A DNA stretch of 64,000 nucleotides from Lutibacter oricola. GTDB lineage: Bacteria; Bacteroidota; Bacteroidia; Flavobacteriales; Flavobacteriaceae. The notes beneath the pieces are model-generated. The model was not told where the DNA came from, did not search any database, and saw only the letters and a list, made by a program, of their open reading frames with translations. Every line of letters begins with the position of its first letter. Position 1 is the first letter of the stretch. Where the stretch lies: the NCBI RefSeq assembly GCF_900106565.1, contig NZ_FNNJ01000012.1:1-64000 (forward strand), read 5' to 3'. Shown here piece after piece: positions 44,638-54,242 of this stretch. The position numbers were made by a program, and so were the translations under genes.

Positions 44638-46911
44638 ATGAAAACTACGTTTAAATTAATAGTATTATTTATAGCAATAAGTTTTGTTTCGTGTAAACAA
44701 ACAACATCTAATTCAATTGATAATACTACATCTTCAGAAAATAATCACCCTAGTTTAATTCTTACACAACAAGGAGTTGCAGCTATTAGAGCAAATTTAG
44801 GAAGTATTCCAATTTTTGACAAAACATTAGCCGCAACTCAAAAAGAGGTTGATTTAGAAATTGAAAAAGGTTTTGATGTGCCAACTCCAAAAGATTATTC
44901 TGGAGGTTATACACACGAAACACATAAAAAAAATTATGTGTTAATGCAAAAAGCAGGTGCGTTATACCAAATTTTAGATGATGAAAAATATGCCAAATTT
45001 GTTAAGGATATGTTGTTCGATTATGCAAAAAAATATCCTACTTGGCCTATTCATCCAAAACCTAGATCTTACGCTAGAGGTAGAGTGTTTTGGCAATGTT
45101 TAAATGATTCTAATTGGTTAGTGTATACAAGTCAAGCTTACGACTGTATTTATAATTATTTAACTGAAGAAGAGAGAAGTACCTTAGAAACTGATTTATT
45201 TAGACCTTTTGCTGATCATATTTCAAAAGAAAGCCCTCAGTTTTTTAATAGAGTTCATAATCATGCAACTTGGGGTAATGCAGCAGTTGGAATGATGGCT
45301 TTGGCAATGGATGATGCTGAGCTTTTAGATAGAGCTTTAAACGGAGTTAAGGTTGAAAACTTTGACCCGAACGAAAAAGATAATGATGGAGGTTATATTA
45401 GAAAAGATGGACAAAAAATAGGTTTTTTTGCGAATGTTAATGAACCATTTTCTCCTGATGGATATTTTACAGAAGGTCCTTATTATCAACGTTACGCTTC
45501 GTATCCGTTTTTAATATTTGCGCAAGCACTTCAGAATAAACAACCAGAACAAAAAGTGTTTGAATATAAAGATGGTGTTCTTTTAAAAAGTGTAAATGCC
45601 TTATTGAATTTATCGGATGTTGATGGAGATTTCTTTTTATTGAACGATGCTCAAAAAGGAATGTCATATTATAACTCCTCTTTAATATCTACAGTAGATA
45701 TAGGTTATCATTTTGGTGGAAACAATCCAGGATTGTTAAGTATAGCAAAAAAGCAAGGCGAAGTAACATTAGATGATGCAGGTTTAGCAGTAGCACTTGG
45801 TATTAAAGCTGGTAAAGAAGAACCTTTTGTTAAAAAATCTATTGAATTATCTGATGGTGCTGATGGAGATGAAGGTGCAGTTGGAATTTTAAGAAGTGAT
45901 GATTTAGAATTGGTTTATAAATATACTGCTCACGGATTAAGTCATGGACACTTTGATAAATTATCTTTTGCTTTATTTGAAGATGGAGATGAGATAGTGC
46001 AAGATTACGGAATGAGTCGTTTTGTAAACATTGAACAAAAAGGTGGAGGTAATTATTTAAAAGAAAATAAAACGTGGTCTAAACAAACCATTGCTCATAA
46101 TACAATTACCCAAAACGAAAAATCGCAATTTAAGGGGAAATATGATATAGGAAGTAAATTTCATTCTAATACATATGTATTTAGTTCAGATAATGAAAAT
46201 GTGCAAGTTGCTAGTGCTAAAGAAGAGAATGCATATCCTGGCACTAAACTTCATAGAACTATGGTAACTATTAAGGATGAAGATTATAGGAATCCTTATA
46301 TATTAGATATTATGAGAGTTTCATCTGAAAAGTCTAATCAATATGATTTACCACTTTATTATTTAGGTCATATTATGCAAACAAATTTTGAGTATAATAA
46401 ATTAAGCACACCACAAATTTTAGGTAAATCAGATGGTTATCAGCATTTATATAAAGAAGCTAGTGCTTTAGCAAATGGAGAAAACATAAAATTAACATGG
46501 TTGTTAAACAATAAGTTTTATTCATATTCTGCAATAACTAGTACTAATGATGAAATTATTTTAGGAAGAATAGGAGCCAATGATCCGGCATATAACTTAC
46601 GTAATGAGCCTACTTTAATTTTAAGAAAGAAAAATGCAAAAGATGCATTGTTTGTTTCAATCATAGAATCACACGGAACATATTCACCAGTAACTGAACT
46701 AGCTGAAGATGCTTATAGTAATGTAAAGTTATTAGAGGTGGTTTACAATTCAGAAAAATATACAGCTGTAAAACTAGTGATGAATACGAATACAGCTAAA
46801 GTATTTATTATTTCGAATCTAGATAATAGTTCGGAAACAGCACATAAATTAGAAATTAATAATAAAGAATACGCCTGGAAGGGTTCGTTTATACTAACAG
46901 AAATTAAATAA
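44638..46911 (+). CDS. PL17 alginate lyase (oligoalginate exolyase)
   Basis: A 757-residue lipoprotein (signal MKTTFKLIVLFIAISFVSC). The alginate_lyase N-terminal domain has YVLMQKAGALYQILDDEKYAKFV, RSYARGRVFWQCLNDSNWLVYTSQAYD, and the catalytic Asn208-His209 in RVHNHATWGNAAVG; FTEGPYYQRYASYP carries the likely catalytic tyrosine. The C-terminal heparinase II/III domain has YTAHGLSHGHFDKLSFALFEDG. PL17 enzymes release unsaturated monomers from alginate oligosaccharides. It is cotranscribed with kdgF, 10 bases downstream. Confidence 0.94.
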   Translation: MKTTFKLIVLFIAISFVSCKQTTSNSIDNTTSSENNHPSLILTQQGVAAIRANLGSIPIFDKTLAATQKEVDLEIEKGFDVPTPKDYSGGYTHETHKKNYVLMQKAGALYQILDDEKYAKFVKDMLFDYAKKYPTWPIHPKPRSYARGRVFWQCLNDSNWLVYTSQAYDCIYNYLTEEERSTLETDLFRPFADHISKESPQFFNRVHNHATWGNAAVGMMALAMDDAELLDRALNGVKVENFDPNEKDNDGGYIRKDGQKIGFFANVNEPFSPDGYFTEGPYYQRYASYPFLIFAQALQNKQPEQKVFEYKDGVLLKSVNALLNLSDVDGDFFLLNDAQKGMSYYNSSLISTVDIGYHFGGNNPGLLSIAKKQGEVTLDDAGLAVALGIKAGKEEPFVKKSIELSDGADGDEGAVGILRSDDLELVYKYTAHGLSHGHFDKLSFALFEDGDEIVQDYGMSRFVNIEQKGGGNYLKENKTWSKQTIAHNTITQNEKSQFKGKYDIGSKFHSNTYVFSSDNENVQVASAKEENAYPGTKLHRTMVTIKDEDYRNPYILDIMRVSSEKSNQYDLPLYYLGHIMQTNFEYNKLSTPQILGKSDGYQHLYKEASALANGENIKLTWLLNNKFYSYSAITSTNDEIILGRIGANDPAYNLRNEPTLILRKKNAKDALFVSIIESHGTYSPVTELAEDAYSNVKLLEVVYNSEKYTAVKLVMNTNTAKVFIISNLDNSSETAHKLEINNKEYAWKGSFILTEIK

Positions 46912-46921
46912 AATAAAAATT

Positions 46922-47299
46922 ATGAAGCGATTTAGTGAAAAATATGTCATAGCAAAAGACATGGAATGGGAAGAGCTTGGTGGAGGAGTATCAAGAAAAT
47001 TTTTAGGTTACGACAACCAAATTATGATGGTAAGCGTAAAATTTGATAAAGGAGCGCTGGGAGCACCACATCAACATTTTCATACGCAAGCTACTTACTG
47101 TGTTTCAGGTAAATTTGAATTTGATATTGAAGGAGAAAAGAAAATTGTTGAAGCTGGAGATGGAGTTTATATTGAACCAAATTTATTGCACAGTGCAGTT
47201 TGTTTAGAAGAGGGACAATTAATTGATACATTTAGCCCTGTAAGAGAAGATTTCTTAAGTGGAGATGGAGTGTCTTACTTTGGAGATAAGGAATCTTAA
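46922..47299 (+). CDS. kdgF: KdgF-type cupin, unsaturated uronate ring-opening enzyme
   Basis: A 125-residue cupin. The metal-binding residues lie in GAPHQHFHTQATYCVSGKFEF (His50, His52, His54 and Gln56 in view) and in IEPNLLHSAVC (His90). Length and context match KdgF, which converts the 4,5-unsaturated monouronate released by PL17 to the linear ketouronate DEH (4-deoxy-L-erythro-5-hexoseulose uronate). No signal peptide, so cytoplasmic. It is directly downstream of PL17 and followed by a terminator. Confidence 0.93.
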   Translation: MKRFSEKYVIAKDMEWEELGGGVSRKFLGYDNQIMMVSVKFDKGALGAPHQHFHTQATYCVSGKFEFDIEGEKKIVEAGDGVYIEPNLLHSAVCLEEGQLIDTFSPVREDFLSGDGVSYFGDKES

Positions 47300-47313
47300 G
47301 TTAAGTATTGCAA

Positions 47314-47341
47314 ACTAATCTAGTTCTTAGATTAGGTTTTT
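47314..47341 (+). terminator. Intrinsic terminator after kdgF
   Basis: Stem CTAATCTA/TAGATTAG with loop GTTCT, followed by GGTTTTTAG, 15 bases after the kdgF stop. Confidence 0.82.
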
Positions 47342-47450
47342 AGGAGAAGAAAACCCACTTTTTTGAGTGATTTTACTAAAACGTTTTAGTAAAGTGTGTT
47401 AAAGATTGAAAATAAGTTGATTAATATTTTTTTTTAACTACAAATTAACA

Positions 47451-47494
47451 TATATTTGGTAAACCAAATTGGTGAACCAGTTTGGATAACCAAA
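47451..47494 (+). promoter_or_regulatory. Promoter and operator site 3 before susC
   Basis: TATATTTG (47451-47458) runs into TTTGGTAAACCAAA, then TTGGTGAACCAG, then TTTGGATAACCAAAA. This is the same arrangement as sites 1 and 2, with a third degenerate box. Confidence 0.72.
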
Positions 47495-47564
47495 ATAAAA
47501 GAACAAATTAGTAATTTTTTAACCAAACCTTAATTATTGAATTAGATGAAAAAATAACAAAAAA

Positions 47565-47654
47565 AAAGGATAGTTGCACCTATCCTTTTAGAGTTTACTT
47601 CATTTCAGAGGGAAGTAAAACGTAATGAGTCATTTCTCAAAAACTCATAACTAC
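47565..47654 (+). ncRNA. Candidate cis-regulatory RNA, copy 1 (susC leader)
   Basis: An 8-bp stem AAAGGATA/TATCCTTT with loop GTTGCACC (47573-47580), exactly 19 bases, then GAGGGAAGTAA (47608-47618), then ATAACTAC (47647-47654). The copy at 54995-55095 has the same loop, the same 19-base spacing and the same two blocks, but a completely different stem sequence. It lies about 105 bases after the operator-promoter and 138 bases before the susC ATG. No known riboswitch class was recognised. Confidence 0.6.
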
Positions 47655-47701
47655 AAATATAGTAATTAAAATATATTAATTAAAGTTATTGTTTTTGAGA
47701 A
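47634..47701 (+). promoter_or_regulatory. Long-range hairpin in the susC leader
   Basis: A perfect 11-bp inverted repeat, TTCTCAAAAAC (47634-47644) and GTTTTTGAGAA (47691-47701), encloses an AT-rich loop with ATAACTAC. It could be an alternative fold with the candidate RNA upstream, or an RNA-stability element. Confidence 0.45.
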
Positions 47702-47791
47702 GTGAAGACGCTTTTAAGATGAAAATCTATGCTAAAATTAATACCTCACGAAGTATTAATAAAATTAACACTTAGAACAAAAATTAATATT

Positions 47792-50700
47792 ATGAATTTA
47801 AAATTTAAGTTAACCATTATTGCAGTAGTATTGCTTAATTTTACTATGATGGCTCAAAGTAGCTATTTGCTAAAAGGTACCGTGGTTTCTAGTACTGATA
47901 ATTCGCCAATTCCTGGCTCGAGTATCATTATTAAAGACACTACAAAGGGAACTACTACAGATTTTGACGGAGTATTTGCGTTGCAAGTAAAGCAAGGTGA
48001 TGTACTACAAGTTTCATTTATAGGATTTGAAACTAAATTAATTACAATTACAAACCAAAAAAACATTTCAATTTCACTAGCGGAAGCTCAAAACGTGCTA
48101 GATGAGGTTGTTGTAATTGGTTATGGAACATCAAAAAAATCTCATTTAACAGGAGCTATCTCTAAAGTAGTAAATGAAGATTTAGATCAAGTTGCTGTTT
48201 CTAGGGTAGATGATGCCTTAGTTGGGCAAGTATCAGGGGTAAACATTCAGGCAACTGAAGGTGAAGCTGGTTCTGCACCAACAATTAGAATTAGAGGTAC
48301 AGGTTCAATTACAGGAGATTCTAGTCCATTAGTTGTAGTGGATGGAGTTGTAGTTGATGCTGACTTTTTAGGGTCTTTAGATATGAATGATGTAGAATCT
48401 TTTGAAGTATTAAAAGATGCTGCTTCTGGTGCAATCTATGGATCAAGAGGGGGTAACGGAGTTATTATGATTACTACTAAAAGTGGTAAAGATGGAGAAA
48501 CAAAGTTTAACTATAGTACTTATATAGGTTATAAATCTGCACACCAAAGTGATGCTTATAACTTAACATTAGAAGAAACAGCTGCTGCAGAGTTAGCTGC
48601 AAACGGTGTTTTATCTGATAAAACAATCTACAAACAATTAATAAATGCTAAAACTAACTGGCAAGATGTAATTTTTGACGGTGGTGTTATTAATAACCAT
48701 TCATTTAGTGCACGTGGTGGAAACGAAAAATTAAAATTTAGTACAGCTTTAAATTATTTAAATGATCAAGGTGTATTATTAACAGATGAGTACCACAAAT
48801 ATAGTGTAAAAGCTAAAGTTGAATATAAGTTTACAGATAGATTTTCTATGGGACTTAGTGTAACTCCTTCACATACAAAAAGAAGAAGATTCGATGGTTC
48901 TGCACATGATATTTTACGTCAACCATCTTGGTTACCAGTTTATGTAAATGAAGATAATATTCAATATGTAAATAGAGTTAGAGATAATGCAAAATATGCT
49001 GATGTAAAAATAGGAGACTATGCAACTCAACGTATGTTTGATGATTATGATTTAGTAAATGGAGTACCAGTAACTTCAGGAACAGATATTAGTAATACTT
49101 CAAATACAAATCCAGCTGCTAAAATTTTAGAGCGTAAAAGAATGGATTATAAGTATAAAGTAGTAGGTAGCTTATTTGCTAAATACAAAATTAACGACGA
49201 TTTAAGTTTTAAGACTACAGCGTCTGGAGACCGTCAATACACTAGACAATCTAGATATCAAGGTGTTTTAGCTCATAGAAATGGAGCAAGTAACTCTCAA
49301 TTAGATAGTACAAACATTAGATCTTTTCACTTAGCATTAGATAATGTATTAATGTATAACAAAAATATTGGAGATCACGATATTAGTGCTGTAGTTGGTG
49401 CTTCTGCTGAAAAAACAAAGTATGAGTATGAAACTATTAGAGGTAGTCAGTTTGAAGATGATTCATCTCAAATTATAGCTTCAGCAGCTGAAATTAGTGA
49501 GTCTACAGGATATGAGTATGAAAACACGTTAATGTCTTTCTTCGGAAGGGTAAATTATGCGTATGCTGATAAATATTTAGCTTCATTTAGTGCAAGACGT
49601 GATGGTAGTTCTGTATTTGGTCCAGATACTAAGTATGGTAATTTCTTAGCAGGTTCATTAGGTTGGAATGTTTATAAAGAAGACTTTTTAGCTGATAGTG
49701 ATGTTGTAAGTAACTTAAAATTAAGAGTAAGTTATGGTGTAACAGGTAATAATAGTTTCGAAACGACAGGTGGAGATTTACAAGATAACTTCCCTTACTT
49801 AGCTTTATTAACTACTGTAAATACTTCAGCAGTTGTAGATGGTACTGTAACTGATGCGGTTAACCCGTTAAATATTGCAAATAGCGAATTAGGTTGGGAA
49901 CGTTCAATTGAATTTAACCCTGGTATTGACTTTGGTTTTTATGATAATGTTGTTTCTGGTTCTATTGATTTTTATACAAGAACTAGTGATAAATTATTAT
50001 TAGATAACCCTGTTTCTACAACTACAGGATTTAGCAATGCATTAGTTAATATTGGTGAAGTTCAGAATAGAGGTATTGAAGTTGAATTACGTACTAGAAA
50101 CTTTTCTAGAGACAACTTTAAATGGACAACAACTTTAATTGCTTCTAAAAACGAAAATGAATTAACAGATTTTGCTGATTCTAATGGTCAAATTCAAAAT
50201 GTAGATGCAAAAAGAGCTGCAGAATGGATTAACTTAGAAGGTCAACCAATATCTTCATTTTATGGTTGGGTAGTAGATAGAGATATTCCATTAGAATACC
50301 TTTCTAATCCTTACCATCCAGTAGGAGCAGAAGCTCAGGATGTATATGTAAAAGATTTAAATGGTGATGGTTTAATTGATGATGATGATAAAACGATAAT
50401 TGGTAATCCATACCCAGAATTAGTATGGAGTGTAACAAATGACTTTAAAATTTCAAATTTTGATGTAAGTTTTATGTTCCAAGGAAGTCACGGTGCTGAG
50501 GTTAGAAATATGGGAGACCAATATATTTTCAATCACTTTAACAGTGCACAAGATTTTATTTCTTCAACACCAGATCAGGAATTTATTAAACAAAAAATAT
50601 TTACAAATGATATAGTTCAAGATGCATCATACATTGCATTAAGAAACGTAAATATTGGGTATAACTTTAAGGAGTCTGCATTAAGTAATTTAGGAATAAC

Positions 50701-50872
50701 TAAATTAAGAGTGTATGCTTCTGGTCAAAACTTAATGTATTTAACAGCTGATGATTACACAGGATTCAATCCAGAATCTATTTATGACACAAGTGCAACA
50801 ACTTATGGTTACCAAAGAGCTGGTTCTCCAGTTTATAGTACAGTGTCGTTAGGTGTAAATATTGACTTTTAA
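47792..50872 (+). CDS. susC: SusC/RagA-type TonB-dependent outer-membrane transporter
   Basis: 1026 residues from the ATG at 47792, which yields a proper signal peptide (MNLKFKLTIIAVVLLNFTMMAQ); the open frame begins earlier at 47729 but that extension is not signal-like. A CarboxypepD_reg-like domain (KGTVVSSTDNSPIPGSSIIIKDTTKGTTTDFDGVF) is followed by the SusC signature VVVIGYGTSKKSHLTGAIS, the plug with RIRGTGSITGDSSPLVVVDGV and SGAIYGSRGGNGVIMITTK, and a C-terminal barrel ending in ...GVNIDF. It imports alginate oligosaccharides with the SusD partner 28 bases downstream. Its leader is long (about 330 nt) and structured. Confidence 0.95.
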   Translation: MNLKFKLTIIAVVLLNFTMMAQSSYLLKGTVVSSTDNSPIPGSSIIIKDTTKGTTTDFDGVFALQVKQGDVLQVSFIGFETKLITITNQKNISISLAEAQNVLDEVVVIGYGTSKKSHLTGAISKVVNEDLDQVAVSRVDDALVGQVSGVNIQATEGEAGSAPTIRIRGTGSITGDSSPLVVVDGVVVDADFLGSLDMNDVESFEVLKDAASGAIYGSRGGNGVIMITTKSGKDGETKFNYSTYIGYKSAHQSDAYNLTLEETAAAELAANGVLSDKTIYKQLINAKTNWQDVIFDGGVINNHSFSARGGNEKLKFSTALNYLNDQGVLLTDEYHKYSVKAKVEYKFTDRFSMGLSVTPSHTKRRRFDGSAHDILRQPSWLPVYVNEDNIQYVNRVRDNAKYADVKIGDYATQRMFDDYDLVNGVPVTSGTDISNTSNTNPAAKILERKRMDYKYKVVGSLFAKYKINDDLSFKTTASGDRQYTRQSRYQGVLAHRNGASNSQLDSTNIRSFHLALDNVLMYNKNIGDHDISAVVGASAEKTKYEYETIRGSQFEDDSSQIIASAAEISESTGYEYENTLMSFFGRVNYAYADKYLASFSARRDGSSVFGPDTKYGNFLAGSLGWNVYKEDFLADSDVVSNLKLRVSYGVTGNNSFETTGGDLQDNFPYLALLTTVNTSAVVDGTVTDAVNPLNIANSELGWERSIEFNPGIDFGFYDNVVSGSIDFYTRTSDKLLLDNPVSTTTGFSNALVNIGEVQNRGIEVELRTRNFSRDNFKWTTTLIASKNENELTDFADSNGQIQNVDAKRAAEWINLEGQPISSFYGWVVDRDIPLEYLSNPYHPVGAEAQDVYVKDLNGDGLIDDDDKTIIGNPYPELVWSVTNDFKISNFDVSFMFQGSHGAEVRNMGDQYIFNHFNSAQDFISSTPDQEFIKQKIFTNDIVQDASYIALRNVNIGYNFKESALSNLGITKLRVYASGQNLMYLTADDYTGFNPESIYDTSATTYGYQRAGSPVYSTVSLGVNIDF

Positions 50873-50899
50873 TAAATAAAATTAAAAATTTAAAGTATT

Positions 50900-52327
50900 A
50901 TGAAACAAATAAAATTTTTAACATTACTAATTTTAGCGGTATTTATATCTTCTTGTGAAGACGATTTCTTATCGCCAGAGTTAGTGTCTGCAGAAAATGG
51001 GGATACCTATTATGCAAATGACGCAGAGATTGAAACAGCAGTTGTTAATATATATGATGGAGTTCAAGGAGTTAATCAATTAGAACTAACAAGTTCAGGT
51101 TTAAACTATGGAGTTCAAAATGAGTATTATTTAACTGAAATGAGAAGTGATAATACTCGTACAAAAAGTAGTGAAGGTGAAGCAGCTCAATTTGAGAACT
51201 ACACTTTAGAGTCTACAAATGGTATAGTATTAAACTATTACAGAAGTTATTATAACATTATTTTTAGAGCAAATACAGTTTTAGAAAATTTAGATGCTGC
51301 TACTGATAGTGGAAAAGTAAAATTTGAAGCTGAAGCTAAATTTTTAAGAGCATATGCTTACTTTAATTTAGTACGTTTATTTGGAGACGTTCCTTTAGTT
51401 GATAAATTAATTAACCCAGCAGATACTGAAACATCATTTACAAGGGTTGCAACATCAACTATTTATGAATTAATAGTAGCTGACCTTCAAACTGCTGCAA
51501 GTGGTTTAACTGATGGTTCTAAAGATAGAGCATCAAAATCTGCTGCTCAAACTTTATTGGCTAAAGTATATTTAACTTTAGGTAATTACGGAGATGCTAA
51601 AACACTTTTAGAATCTGTAATGTCTAGTGGTTTTACTTTGCAAGATAATTTTGTAGATTTATTTTATACAGAGCGCAATAGTGAAATTATTTTTGCTATT
51701 GGATATGAAGCTAGTGATGTTTACAATAGCCAAAATTTTTCTGCAGAATGGTTAAACGCTGTTGGTAGAACAAGTGGTGTAAATTACGTAACTGATGATG
51801 CTGTTGCAGCATTAGATGCAATGGGTGGAAATAGAGCAATGTATTCTTATAGAATAGACCCTGCACAAGTAACACAACATCAAGTGGTAAAATACTTACC
51901 AAATGGAGACGAAGACTTAGGAATTCCTGTAACTTCAGGAGATCCAACTTCAGCAGGAAATGACTGGATAGTTTTACGTTATGCAGATGTGTTGTTAATG
52001 TATGTTGAAGCTGTAATGGCAGGAGCAGATGCAACTTTAGATGCAAGTGCTATTGAAGCTTTTCAAAAAGTAAGAGATAGAGCTGGATTAACAGATACAG
52101 TAACTAGTATTACAAAACAAGAATTGTTAGACGAAAGAAGAGTAGAATTAGCCTTTGAAAACCACCGTTTATTTGATTTAATACGTTTTGGGGTTGCTCA
52201 AGAAGTATTGTCAGCGTTTTCAAGTGCAAATGGATATTCATTTTCAGCTACAGATTTATTATTACCAATTCCTCAATCTGAGATTGGGTTAAGTAATGGT
52301 GTGTTAACTCAAAATCCGGGTTACTAA
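50900..52327 (+). CDS. susD: SusD/RagB-type surface glycan-binding lipoprotein
   Basis: A 475-residue lipoprotein (MKQIKFLTLLILAVFISSC). TPR-like helices (FEAEAKFLRAYAYFNLVRLFGDVPLVDK), WIVLRYADVLLMYVEA and ELAFENHRLFDLIRFG are classical SusD sequences. It caps the SusC barrel and captures alginate oligomers at the cell surface. It is translated from the susC transcript, with a SusC-SusD gap of 28 bases. Confidence 0.95.
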   Translation: MKQIKFLTLLILAVFISSCEDDFLSPELVSAENGDTYYANDAEIETAVVNIYDGVQGVNQLELTSSGLNYGVQNEYYLTEMRSDNTRTKSSEGEAAQFENYTLESTNGIVLNYYRSYYNIIFRANTVLENLDAATDSGKVKFEAEAKFLRAYAYFNLVRLFGDVPLVDKLINPADTETSFTRVATSTIYELIVADLQTAASGLTDGSKDRASKSAAQTLLAKVYLTLGNYGDAKTLLESVMSSGFTLQDNFVDLFYTERNSEIIFAIGYEASDVYNSQNFSAEWLNAVGRTSGVNYVTDDAVAALDAMGGNRAMYSYRIDPAQVTQHQVVKYLPNGDEDLGIPVTSGDPTSAGNDWIVLRYADVLLMYVEAVMAGADATLDASAIEAFQKVRDRAGLTDTVTSITKQELLDERRVELAFENHRLFDLIRFGVAQEVLSAFSSANGYSFSATDLLLPIPQSEIGLSNGVLTQNPGY

Positions 52328-52361
52328 GTTTATTAATAGTAATAAATTAAAACATTTAGAA

Positions 52362-53216
52362 ATGATTAAAATTAAAAATAACATAAAGCAATTAAAGAGT
52401 CAGGTAATTATGGCTTCACTTTTAGTGATGGCAGTAGTTATGACATCTTGTGATTTTGAATTTGACTTACCAGAAGAAGGTAGTATAGCAGATTTAACAC
52501 CACCTACAGCAAGTTTTGAATCAAAAGTGAGCCCTGAGAATAATTTGAAAATTAATTTTACAAACCTATCAGGAAGTTCAACAGATTATGTTTGGGAGTT
52601 TGGAGATGGTAATTCATCAACAGATAAAGAACCTTCTCATACATATGATGCAATAGGAACTTATACAGTAATGCTTACAGCTACTGATAAAATTGGTGCT
52701 AGTAGTTCTGTTACAGGAGAGGTTATAGTTGAAGAAAAGCAAGTAATTAAACCAGAAATTTTAGAAGCAGGATTTGAAGATAACACGCTTCCTGATGGAA
52801 CAGGTGATGGTAGAGATTCTTGGAGAAATGATTTTGGTGGAGTAATTCAAATTACAAGTAGCCCTGTAAATGGTGGAACTCAAGCAGCTAAATTTCCTTC
52901 TGCAGGTGATAGAGTTGGACATCAAGAAGTTTTAGCTACTCCAGATACAGATTATATACTTACATACTATTACACTATGAAAACTTCTGGTACAGGTAAC
53001 TTAACAGTTAGAGTATTAGGTGGTTCTATAAGTGATTTAGATGAAGCAGATGGAGCTACGTTAGCTTCACATGTTGGAACAAATCAAGATAGTTCTAGTA
53101 CATATGTAAAAGTTGAAATTCCATTTAATACAGGATCTAATAGTGTTGTTGGAATATTAATTACAAATGAAGGAGTTGAGAGTAGAGTAGATGATATGGA
53201 GATTACAATAAAATAA
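52362..53216 (+). CDS. PKD-domain surface lipoprotein, probable alginate-binding protein
   Basis: A 284-residue lipoprotein with a long signal ending MAVVMTSC. Residues about 45-125 are a PKD domain (YVWEFGDGNSSTDKEPSHTYDAIGTYTVMLTATD). The C-terminal 150 residues (GFEDNTLPDGTGDGRDSWRNDF...TQAAKFPSAGDRVGHQEV...VDDMEITIK) look like a carbohydrate-binding beta-sandwich. Its position directly after susD is that of SusE/F-like surface glycan-binding proteins. I infer alginate binding; there is no catalytic motif. Confidence 0.78.
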   Translation: MIKIKNNIKQLKSQVIMASLLVMAVVMTSCDFEFDLPEEGSIADLTPPTASFESKVSPENNLKINFTNLSGSSTDYVWEFGDGNSSTDKEPSHTYDAIGTYTVMLTATDKIGASSSVTGEVIVEEKQVIKPEILEAGFEDNTLPDGTGDGRDSWRNDFGGVIQITSSPVNGGTQAAKFPSAGDRVGHQEVLATPDTDYILTYYYTMKTSGTGNLTVRVLGGSISDLDEADGATLASHVGTNQDSSSTYVKVEIPFNTGSNSVVGILITNEGVESRVDDMEITIK

Positions 53217-53231
53217 AGTTTGGTTAATAAA

Positions 53232-54128
53232 ATGAGTAATTTCCGAAGTCATATAGCAATCTTATTAGTATTATTCACATTAAATGTAAGTTGTCAAGAT
53301 AATGATAAGGATGAAATTATAGCTGTTGAAGTTGAAGAGGAAATAGATGTGCCTTCGGAAATTACTTATAAATTACCTAACATAGATTTAAGTCATTGGA
53401 AAGTAACACTTCCTATTGGGAAACCAACAGAAGTTTTACCTCCAGAGATTTTAAAATATGCAACTAATGAAACATTAAAGCCGTTTATGTATAACGATTC
53501 TATTAATGGAGCTTTAGTTTTTTATACCTATCCAGGAGAAACAACTGCTAATACATCATATTCAAGAACTGAATTAAGAGAATTAATGAATCCTGAAGAT
53601 GGTGGAACAACCAATTGGACTTTTGCTGAAGGAGGTTATATGAAAGGAACACTATCTGTTCCTGAAGTTTCTAAAGATGAAGATGGAAAATTTCATAGAA
53701 CCATTATAATGCAAATTCATGGAAGGTTAACAAACGAGCAGCGAGATTTAATAGGAGAAGATGATAATAATGCACCTCCAATATTAAAAATATATTGGAC
53801 GTATGGTTATGTAAGAGTTAAAACAAAGGTTTTAAAAGATTTAGATGCAACACCAACTGAAATTTTATATACGGATGCTTGGGGTGATGATGAAGGGTAT
53901 ACGTTTCCTACATATGTAGGTCATGATAAATTTACCTTAGAGGTTAAAGTTTCAGAAGGAAAAATGGAGGTTATATTAAATGAAAACGAATCTAAAGTAT
54001 ATGATGATATTCATATAGAGAAGTGGAATGTTTTTGAAAATTATTTTAAAGCAGGTAATTATTTAGTTTCAACAGACGAAAATGCATTTGCCAAAGTAAA
54101 TTATTATAATTTAAATATAACACATTAA
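53232..54128 (+). CDS. PL7 alginate lyase, lipoprotein
   Basis: 298 residues from the ATG at 53232, which puts the lipoprotein signal MSNFRSHIAILLVLFTLNVSC at the start (a TTG at 53220 is possible). All three PL7 motifs are present: SYSRTELRE (residues 109-117), IIMQIHG (158-164) and NYFKAGNYL (270-278). They form the jelly-roll active site; QIH is common in guluronate-acting PL7 enzymes, but specificity is not proved. It is the last gene of the SusCD operon and probably acts at the cell surface. Confidence 0.95.
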   Translation: MSNFRSHIAILLVLFTLNVSCQDNDKDEIIAVEVEEEIDVPSEITYKLPNIDLSHWKVTLPIGKPTEVLPPEILKYATNETLKPFMYNDSINGALVFYTYPGETTANTSYSRTELRELMNPEDGGTTNWTFAEGGYMKGTLSVPEVSKDEDGKFHRTIIMQIHGRLTNEQRDLIGEDDNNAPPILKIYWTYGYVRVKTKVLKDLDATPTEILYTDAWGDDEGYTFPTYVGHDKFTLEVKVSEGKMEVILNENESKVYDDIHIEKWNVFENYFKAGNYLVSTDENAFAKVNYYNLNITH

Positions 54129-54162
54129 TAAAATGAAAAGAAGTTTAGTTAATAATTGAGCG

Positions 54163-54204
54163 AAAATTTCCGCCAATAAGTGTAAAATTATTGGTGGAAA
54201 TTTT
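54163..54204 (+). terminator. Long hairpin terminator after PL7
   Basis: A 17-bp stem AAAATTTCCGCCAATAA/TTATTGGTGGAAATTTT (one G:U pair) with loop GTGTAAAA ends in TTTT, 34 bases after the PL7 stop. Efficient termination or 3' protection of the SusCD-PL7 mRNA is likely. Confidence 0.78.
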
Positions 54205-54242
54205 AAAAAAACTTTGATTACAAATAAAATTTGTTAATTTTT

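Noticed and set aside
47729-47791. Upstream start for SusC
   Set aside because: The 21 extra residues are not signal-like; the ATG at 47792 begins a classical signal peptide.
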